5,602 bases of DNA from Saccharothrix sp. NRRL B-16348. Lineage in GTDB: Bacteria > Actinomycetota > Actinomycetes > Mycobacteriales > Pseudonocardiaceae. The position numbers and the translations under genes were made by a program. Below the pieces are notes generated by a model. That model did no database searches, was not told the origin of the DNA, and saw only the letters and a program-made list of their open reading frames with translations. The stretch covers positions 1 to 5,602 of the forward strand of contig NZ_LGED01000041.1 of the NCBI RefSeq assembly GCF_001280085.1. Direction: 5' to 3'. Positions 1 through 4,176 of this stretch are shown piece after piece (positions within the stretch are counted from its first letter, which is position 1; every line of letters begins with the position of its first letter).

Positions 1-245
1 CTCTCACCGGGCTTCCTCGCCAATCCCGAAGGGCTGGCGCTGGGCAACGCGGTGCAAACCAACCTCGTTGCGGCGCAGTTACGATCCTCGACAGTCCCGG
101 AGGGCTGGCGCTGGGACACCTACGCGAACGACGGCTTGTGGGTCCGCGGGTTGCGATCCTCGCCAGTCCCGGAGGGCTGGCGCTGGCTTGGACTTCGCGT
201 CCTCCGCCCACCCGGTGTTTTTGTTGCGATCCCCGCCAGTCCCGG

Positions 246-322
246 AGGGCTGGCGCTGGGGGCGATGCTCGGCCCGTTCACGGCGGCGGGACAGGTGTTG
301 CGATCCTCGCCAGTCCCGGAGG
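246..322. repeat. Duplicated spacer block, copy 1
   Basis: A 77-bp block, made of the end of one repeat, the complete 37-nt spacer 260-296 and the first 26 nt of the next repeat, is identical to 1423-1499. Outside the block the flanking repeats differ: the upstream repeat reads CCCGGA here and CCCTAA in the other copy, and the downstream repeat ends differently. Read on the plus strand, the spacer can encode AMLGPFTAAGQV. Confidence 0.93.
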
Positions 323-1023
323 GCTGGCGCTGGTCCGGAGAGCATTTGAACTCTCGCCACACCCACAGGTAGTTGCGATCCTCGCCAGTCCCGGAGGGCT
401 GGCGCTGGGGTTCGCGGTCGCCGTCCGGTCCGCCGTCGGGATTGTTGCGATCCTCGCCAGCTCCGGAGGGCTGGCGCCGGCATCCATCGCCTCAGACAAC
501 CTCTACCTCTACCTCACGTTGCGATCCTCGCCAGCCCCGGAGAGCTGGCGCTGGGGTCAACGTCGTGCTGCAGCACCGGCGCCCGGCCGTTGCGGTCCTC
601 GCCAGTCCCGAAGGGCTGACGCTGGTCCGGCGGTCACGACCGCGACCAGCACAGACTGGGCGTTGCGATCCTCGCCGGCCCCAGAGGGCTGGCGCTGTCG
701 GCCCTGTGGTACCTGGTCGTGTTGGCGCTGGTGTTGCGATCTTCGCCGGCCCCGAGGACTGGCGCTGCCCCGTAGCCGCCGAGGCGGTCGATCTTCTGCT
801 CGCGGTTGCGATCCTCGCTGGCCCCGGAGGGCCAGCGCTGCCTGGCTCTCGCAACTCGCGCTGCACGGCCACGAGGTGTTGCGATCCTTCCGTGCCCGGA
901 AGAGCCGGTGCTGTGGCCTGGACGTGGGTGTAGTGGCGGACCAACTGGGGTTGCAATCCGCACCGGTCCCAGAGGACCCGCGCTGGGCCAATCGCGTCGG
1001 TGCGCATCCCGGCCCTGCGGGTA

Positions 1024-1086
1024 GTTGCGATCCTCACCGGGCCCGAGAGTGCCTCTCCAGTCCCGAAGGGCTGGCGAGGCACTCTT
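1024..1086. repeat. Composite CRISPR repeat with a 20-nt insertion and a long hairpin
   Basis: This unit starts with the normal GTTGCGATCCTC, then carries about 20 extra bases (1036-1055) before the normal repeat centre resumes. The distance to the next repeat is therefore 93 nt instead of about 72. The insertion AGAGTGCCTC (1046-1055) is the exact complement of GAGGCACTCT (1076-1085), which lies in the following spacer. Together with the repeat's own CCAG/CTGG stem this gives a hairpin of about 17 bp with one mismatch. The first repeat in the window (1-43) has a similar CTCACCGGGC run before its core. Confidence 0.8.
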
Positions 1087-1422
1087 GAGCCAAACGGACT
1101 GGTACACCAGCCCGGCGTTTCGATCCTCGCCAGTCCCGGAGGGTTGGCGCTGGTCGGTGTCGGGGTGGAGGCGGGCCATGTAGTCCTCGTTGCGATCCTC
1201 GCCAGCCCTGGAGGGTTGGCGCTGGGCCAAGGTCGCCGCGACCAAGCGGTCGCTCGAGCGGTTGCGATCCTCACCAGCCCTGAGGGCTGGTGCCGCCCAG
1301 GCCGGTGGTCCTCACGGACGTCCGCTTCCCGTTGCGATCCTCGCAGTCCCGGAGGGCTGGCGCTGGGCTGGAGTACGCCGAGATCACGGCGCCGATCCGG
1401 TCGCGGTCCTCGCCAGTCCCTA

Positions 1423-1499
1423 AGGGCTGGCGCTGGGGGCGATGCTCGGCCCGTTCACGGCGGCGGGACAGGTGTTGCGATCCTCGCCAGTCCCGGAGG
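1423..1499. repeat. Duplicated spacer block, copy 2
   Basis: This is the second copy of the block at 246-322, offset by 1177 bp, with spacer 1437-1473 identical over all 37 nt. It sits between two variant repeats (1400-1436 and the shortened 1474-1509). Confidence 0.93.
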
Positions 1500-1547
1500 C
1501 AGGCGCTGCACAGTTCAGAGTTGGATTCCTGTCGCCCACTGCGAAGC

Positions 1548-1609
1548 GTTGCGATCCCGCAAGTCCCGAAGGGCCTGGCGAGGATCGCAAGTCCGGGAGC
1601 GGCTGGCGC
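1548..1609. repeat. Terminal composite repeat containing an inverted half-repeat
   Basis: The last unit on the right starts GTTGCGATCC (1548-1557), but its second part contains GGATCGCAA (1582-1590), the exact complement of 1549-1557, preceded by CTGGCGA. This is the left part of the repeat in inverted orientation. Two degenerate cores of the form CAAGTCC follow each other (1560-1580 and 1588-1609). No repeat is recognisable to the right of it before 3369. Confidence 0.7.
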
Positions 1610-1796
1610 CGCGGGACACGGCCTCGTTCGGACCAGGCGCCTCGACTCCCGCGGGCAGTCACGGCGAGGCGTCCTGGCACTACCCGAGTAAGCAGTTGAG
1701 CAGCCACTATCAGGGAACATCACTCGAAAGTGTGACTACCCCAAATGGGCGGACAGTAACGGCGTCAGTGACCACGGAGAGGCGGCACCCCCACCA

Positions 1797-2117
1797 TCAC
1801 TGTGCGCCGTTCGGAGTAACGAAGGCTCCGTCGGGCCTCGGTAGCCACACGTTGGTGTCGCCACTCGTCACTCCATGGGGGATGCACGCCCCACGGGTAC
1901 CAACGATTTCTGGTAACTTACGCCGGGTGTCGTCAGATGAAGCGCGGATGTCTGCGCACAGGTCACGGATAGCCGACACATCATTGACCAATAAAGCCGG
2001 AAATTGCGGAATCGACACACTATTCTCCGCACATAAAAGCGACACCAGGGCCGCCCACATGATGCGGACGGCCCTGGTTCCCCTAAGCACCCGGGAGCGG
2101 ATATGACGATGGCGCAA
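1797..2117 (-). CDS. Possible small hypothetical ORF, weak support
   Basis: This is an open frame of 106 codons on the minus strand. A TTG start is preceded by GGAG seven bases upstream. An internal ATG at 2060 (MWAALVSLL) has no clear ribosome binding site. It lies 29 nt downstream of the 2147-2350 ORF in the same direction, so the two could be cotranscribed. However, a strong terminator-like hairpin (2044-2078) falls within its first codons, and its third codon positions are only modestly GC-rich. The middle (AIRDLCADIR, then DDTRRKLPEI) could be helical. No family is recognised. It may equally be non-coding DNA between the upstream gene and array 1. Confidence 0.25.
   Translation of the reverse strand: MRHRHIRSRVLRGTRAVRIMWAALVSLLCAENSVSIPQFPALLVNDVSAIRDLCADIRASSDDTRRKLPEIVGTRGACIPHGVTSGDTNVWLPRPDGAFVTPNGAQ
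2044..2078 (-). terminator. Terminator-like hairpin downstream of the 2147-2350 ORF
   Basis: ACCAGGGCCG (2044-2053) is the perfect complement of CGGCCCTGGT (2069-2078), and two further G-C pairs follow after one mismatch. Read on the minus strand the stem is followed after five bases by TTTT (2038-2035). It lies 69 nt beyond the stop of the 2147-2350 ORF and on the same strand, which fits an intrinsic terminator for that gene. The stem overlaps the start of the weak ORF at 1797-2117. Confidence 0.55.
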
Positions 2118-2146
2118 TCATCGTCTCCGAATCCGGGGATCGGGGA

Positions 2147-2350
2147 TCACCGCAATTGCAGCCAGGTAGCGGCAGAGCGGAGCCCGAGGGCGAGGCCCTG
2201 GGCGGCCATTACGGCCCCCGAGGCCTCGCCTCCCTCCGACAAAAGCAGGAAATAGTGGTACCAGACAGCAACTTCGGCGGCAAGTGCCGCCGTTAGCAAC
2301 GTGTCCCGGTCACCGCCCCCATTGCCCGAGGTTGACCGAACAGTGAACAT
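2147..2350 (-). CDS. Small hypothetical protein, 67 residues
   Basis: This is an open frame on the minus strand from ATG at 2350 to TGA at 2147-2149. The start is supported by AAAGGGG five bases upstream, a fair Shine-Dalgarno sequence. The first 15 residues are polar and Gly/Ser/Arg-rich (around STSGNGGGDRD). The rest looks helical and hydrophobic: DTLLTAALAAEVAVWYHYFL, then an acidic-glycine turn (SEGGE), then an alanine- and leucine-rich stretch ending LQLR. That pattern could be two amphipathic or membrane-associated helices. Third codon positions are more GC-rich than the other positions, which gives mild coding support. The 5' leader can fold over its own ribosome binding site, and a terminator-like hairpin follows. 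I do not recognise a family, and a function cannot be inferred. Confidence 0.5.
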   Translation of the reverse strand: MFTVRSTSGNGGGDRDTLLTAALAAEVAVWYHYFLLLSEGGEASGAVMAAQGLALGLRSAATWLQLR

Positions 2351-2391
2351 TCAAACCCCTTTCGCCAACAAAAAGGGGCACACCTGTATTA
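2351..2391 (-). promoter_or_regulatory. Putative promoter and Shine-Dalgarno-masking hairpin
   Basis: Read on the minus strand, a TAATAC (-10-like, 2391-2386) lies in an AT-rich stretch, with no convincing -35. Transcription starting near 2380 would give a leader of about 30 nt. Within it CCCCTTT (2378-2372) pairs exactly with AAAGGGG (2362-2356), with a 9-nt loop. AAAGGGG is also the Shine-Dalgarno sequence of the ORF starting at 2350, so the hairpin would block ribosome binding when folded. The pairing is seen in the sequence. The promoter and the regulatory role are inferred. Confidence 0.4.
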
Positions 2392-2540
2392 AAATTGGCA
2401 ATCGCCCCCAATCGACAATAACCGCGACTTGGCCGACTGTAACTTTTTCGACCGCCGTTACATTAACAGACCGAAACGCGCAAAAAAAAATCGAAGGTGC
2501 GACCCGTCCCGGTCGGAGAACCCATACCTAGCGGATACCC
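2392..2540. other. AT-richer non-coding stretch
   Basis: This stretch has clearly lower GC than the rest of the window and includes a run of nine A at 2482-2490 (T on the minus strand). A short dyad, CGACC and GGTCG flanking CGTCCC, lies at about 2502-2517. An overlapping plus-strand open frame (2301-2531) has low-complexity content and runs opposite the better-supported minus-strand gene, so it is not called. The stretch most likely holds the upstream control region of the 2147-2350 ORF. Confidence 0.4.
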
Positions 2541-2724
2541 GTCATGCCATGACACCCGGACGTGAAGCCCGACAGTGGTGAACACATGGAGATGCATGAC
2601 ATAGCGTGATCACGCCAACGGTCAAACAGGGCGATCCGGACAGGTTCCTCCCCAATGGGCGATCTTTAATTCAAGATCAACAAGTGCCACCATGGTGACA
2701 CACATCACACAAGCGCGTAGCTTG
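2541..2724. promoter_or_regulatory. Cluster of five short palindromes
   Basis: Within 184 bp there are GTCAT-gcc-ATGAC (2541-2553), the perfect 12-mer GCGTGATCACGC (2604-2615), GATCTT-taattc-AAGATC (2661-2678), GTGcCACCATGGTGaCAC (2684-2701) and CAAGC-gcgta-GCTTG (2710-2724). The sequences are unrelated to each other, so they are not iterons. Individually they could be operators or small RNA stems. No gene with a good start lies immediately beside them, so a regulatory role is only a suggestion. Confidence 0.3.
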
Positions 2725-3368
2725 AGTCGCCGAGCCTGACAGCACATACCTGGTGATGGCGACAGCGATACCCGCCGCGCATGCCACACCGCCCGATCAC
2801 CACGGACACAGCCTGTCGCGGCACCACCAAGCAAGGACCGGGCGGCACGACTGCCCAGCCGTGGGAACTTCGCGGCCGAGTACGGCAGCCAAGGACACCG
2901 CTCGGTCGGCGGGCGCGCTCTCAATGGCGTGGTCGGATGTGAATGTCGCCTCTGCGCGGTAGGTGGCAGCTAGCCGAGGTACATCCGCCGTCCGCCATGC
3001 CTGCCCGGGCCTCTTCCTTCGCTCCGCGGCGCTCATGCCCGGTACCACACTGGCTGGCGTCACGGCCGCGATACCGCGCCACAGTCGTGCCGCGTCCCTC
3101 AACACCACAGCGAACCATTCGCCCTCGACCACGCGCTGCGACGGGTCGACATACTCCGCAGCGGCACCGCGCAGGACCTACAAGCCGATCGGCGCCAAGA
3201 GCCGAAACGGACGACGTCCAACGCGAGCGTGATAAGCGCGTCCGAGCGGCCGGCGGAGGCGCGCTCGGGAGTAGCACCTGAACGCCCGCGTCCCTCCGGT
3301 CAGGAGCTGCACGATCTCCTTCTCCGTCTGGGTTCAGGTTTATTCAAGCTCGCCCCTCGGCCGTTGCT
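2725..3368. other. Region without a convincing gene, left flank of array 2
   Basis: Both strands contain only overlapping open frames in GC-rich sequence, with no ribosome binding site and start pair that stands out. The best candidate is the doubtful minus-strand frame at 2797-3132. A minus-strand GTG near 3320 does have a good GGAG upstream and opens VQLLTGG. After a few residues the frame becomes arginine-rich and stops within about 45 codons, so it is not called. The final 60 bases before array 2 contain a small AT-richer patch (GGTTTATTCAAG, 3337-3348) that could belong to a leader if array 2 is transcribed rightward. Confidence 0.4.
2797..3132 (-). CDS. Doubtful hypothetical ORF in the inter-array region
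   Basis: This minus-strand frame is open from an in-frame TAG at 3178-3180 down to TGA at 2797-2799. GTG at 3132 is the first usual start codon, but no Shine-Dalgarno sequence precedes it. The N-terminal part reads protein-like (EGEWFAVVLRDAARLWRGI), while the C-terminal part is rich in Trp, Cys and Arg (WWCRDRLCPW), which is unusual for a real protein end. GC bias at third positions is moderate and similar in competing frames. It could be a remnant of a gene whose start is lost, or a chance open frame. No family is recognised. Confidence 0.18.
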   Translation of the reverse strand: MVEGEWFAVVLRDAARLWRGIAAVTPASVVPGMSAAERRKRPGQAWRTADVPRLAATYRAEATFTSDHAIESAPADRAVSLAAVLGREVPTAGQSCRPVLAWWCRDRLCPW

Positions 3369-3541
3369 GTTGCAATCCTCGCCAGCCCCGGAGGGCTGGC
3401 GCTGCCTCATCGCCCGCTCACCTCGGCCGCCCGCGTCGGGTTGCGATCCTCGCCAATCCCGAAGGGCTGACGCTGCGCCACCTGGTCGCCCGCAAGAACT
3501 GGGCGTGCTTGATGTTGCGATCCTCGCCCGGGCCGGGCTGG
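3369..3541. CRISPR. CRISPR array 2: three repeats, two spacers
   Basis: Repeats of the same family as array 1 lie at 3369-3405 and 3440-3476, followed by a truncated copy at 3514-3541. The spacers are 34 and 37 nt. The first copy begins GTTGCAATCC, and the second carries CCAATCCCGAAGGGCTGACG, which weakens its stem. The third keeps GTTGCGATCCTCGCC and then diverges into GGGCCGGGCTGG. As in array 1 the degenerate end is on the right. About 1.76 kb separates it from array 1. It may be a split-off piece of the same locus or an independent mini-array. No cas gene is nearby. Confidence 0.85.
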
Positions 3542-3553
3542 ATAACAACGGAG

Positions 3554-3598
3554 CTCCTGGTCGAACGGTTGCCTAGACAACACCCGATCTACCAGGAG
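3554..3598. repeat. Nested inverted repeat next to array 2
   Basis: CTCCTGGT (3554-3561) is the exact complement of ACCAGGAG (3591-3598). The 29-nt loop contains its own small stem, GTTG (3568-3571) with CAAC (3578-3581). It begins 12 nt beyond the truncated last repeat. It might be an RNA structure or a relic of rearrangement at the array end, and no function can be assigned. Confidence 0.3.
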
Positions 3599-3707
3599 TC
3601 TCCCGTCCGCGCACCAAAGCCTCAGCCCTGCCCGGTTCACCAACAGCCTCTCACCACCCCGTTGACGGTAAGGTGCATCAGGCTCGAGCGTTGAGCATCG
3701 TCTGGGA

Positions 3708-3743
3708 GGTCGGGTGGCGCACCTTGCGGGGCGCCACCCGACC
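3708..3743 (-). terminator. Perfect 13-bp stem-loop after the 49-residue gene
   Basis: GGTCGGGTGGCGC (3708-3720) and GCGCCACCCGACC (3731-3743) are perfectly complementary, with a 10-nt loop. On the minus strand the hairpin starts 8 nt after the stop codon at 3752-3754. There is no U-tract, which is common for actinomycete terminators. The stem is symmetrical, so it could also stop transcription arriving from the left. Confidence 0.75.
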
Positions 3744-3751
3744 ACATCGCG

Positions 3752-3901
3752 CTACTTGAACAGGTCGATGATCTGCCCGATCAACGCCACGACCTGGACA
3801 AGGGTGCCCAGAAGGACGCTGGCCTGATCGGAGCGCCAACTCCGATCGGGCTTGCGTGCACCCTCCGGTTCGTCATCCTTTTCTGGATAATCTTGATCCA
3901 A
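3752..3901 (-). CDS. Small protein of 49 residues with a hydrophobic C-terminal helix
   Basis: The minus-strand frame runs from TTG at 3901-3899 to TAG at 3752-3754. GGAGG lies six bases upstream of the TTG, an excellent Shine-Dalgarno sequence and spacing, and an in-frame TAG farther upstream excludes a longer form. Residues 1-27 are strongly charged (MDQDYPEKDDEPEG, then RKPDRSWRSD). Residues 27-49 are almost uninterruptedly hydrophobic (ASVLLGTLVQVVALIGQIID) and end LFK. This suggests a single membrane-inserting or amphipathic helix with the charged part in the cytoplasm. A perfect 13-bp terminator stem follows directly and a dyad lies upstream, so it looks like a monocistronic unit. I do not recognise a family. 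The topology recalls small membrane-acting peptides, but that is speculation. It is easily missed because it is short and starts with TTG. Confidence 0.7.
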   Translation of the reverse strand: MDQDYPEKDDEPEGARKPDRSWRSDQASVLLGTLVQVVALIGQIIDLFK

Positions 3902-3941
3902 TCCACACCTCCGTCGATCACCTCGCTACGAGGCGAGCCGC

Positions 3942-3966
3942 TTGTCGACTCACGTGTTGTCGACAA
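3942..3966. promoter_or_regulatory. Dyad upstream of the 49-residue gene
   Basis: TTGTCGAC (3942-3949) and GTCGACAA (3959-3966) form an exact inverted repeat with a 9-nt centre that includes CACGTG. It lies 41-65 nt upstream of the TTG start of the 3752-3901 gene, where a promoter or operator would be expected. A second small dyad, CCTCG-cta-CGAGG, lies at 3921-3933 between it and the gene. Confidence 0.4.
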
Positions 3967-4025
3967 AGCTCGAAGGCGTCGTAGATTCTGAACCTACGAA
4001 GGCAACACAATCGAACTGTCGCCCG

Positions 4026-4046
4026 AAAACCCTGTCTCCGGCAGGG
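4026..4046 (-). terminator. Terminator-like hairpin downstream of the NB-ARC remnant
   Basis: On the minus strand CCCTG (4046-4042) pairs with CAGGG (4034-4030) across a 7-nt loop and is followed directly by TTTT (4029-4026). The stem is only 5 bp, so it would be a weak intrinsic terminator. Its position, beyond the last coding remnants of the STAND gene and before the separate 49-residue gene, fits that role. Confidence 0.4.
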
Positions 4047-4176
4047 CTCAATTTCGTATGCGATCTTCAGTGATGCAGAGGGCGATTTATCCAAGTGGGC
4101 ACGGAACCCAGCCGGGGTTGTCGGGTCGTCGTCAGCGAGGTAGCGGACGCAGCTGCGTAGCTACGCTTCGACAACT

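Larger units (their letters stand above)
7..1609. CRISPR. CRISPR array 1: 22 variable repeats, 21 spacers
   Basis: Repeats of 36-37 nt start at about 7, 78, 150, 223, 297, 372, 444, 518, 589, 662, 733, 805, 878, 950, 1024, 1117, 1189, 1261, 1331, 1400, 1474 and 1548, with spacers of 33-38 nt that differ from one another except for one duplicate. The repeat begins GTTGCGATCCTCGCCAG on the plus strand and ends GGGCTGGCGCTGG. Its centre forms a hairpin of up to 9 bp (CGCCAG pairs with CTGGCG) with a CGGA loop. Read on the minus strand each repeat ends in ATCGCAAC, which resembles the 8-nt 5' tag of type I-B and type III crRNAs, so minus-strand transcription is likely by analogy. The best-conserved repeats lie at 150-408, while those at 733-1085 and 1474-1609 are degenerate. 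That polarity would instead put the leader on the left, so orientation is left open. No cas gene is visible. The left end may be cut by the window edge. Confidence 0.93.

Noticed and set aside
68..1274. Long open frames on both strands across array 1 (for example 138-1088 plus and 492-1274 minus).
   Set aside because: They translate the CRISPR repeat again and again (ASPGGLAL, RQPSGTGEDRN). The absence of stops follows from the GC-rich repeat, not from coding.
7..1609. REP/BIME-like intergenic hairpin repeats instead of CRISPR.
   Set aside because: The constant 36-37 nt repeat, the 33-38 nt non-repeated spacers and the 22-unit regular period fit CRISPR much better.
2103..2255. Plus-strand ORF starting ATG at 2103 with GGGAG upstream.
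   Set aside because: It runs antisense to the better-supported 2147-2350 ORF, and the product is low-complexity, rich in Pro, Ser and Arg.
3185..3320. Minus-strand GTG at 3320 with GGAGAAGGAG upstream, opening VQLLTGG and recalling a LuxR-type helix start.
   Set aside because: The resemblance ends after a few residues, and the frame becomes arginine-rich and stops within about 45 codons. It might be a relic but cannot be supported.
3781..3966. Minus-strand 61-residue frame overlapping the 49-residue gene.
   Set aside because: It overlaps the gene that has the strong GGAGG/TTG start and terminator, and its own start has no ribosome binding site.
4155..4166. Perfect palindrome GCGTAGCTACGC.
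   Set aside because: It is short, isolated and inside decayed coding sequence, with nothing to suggest a function.
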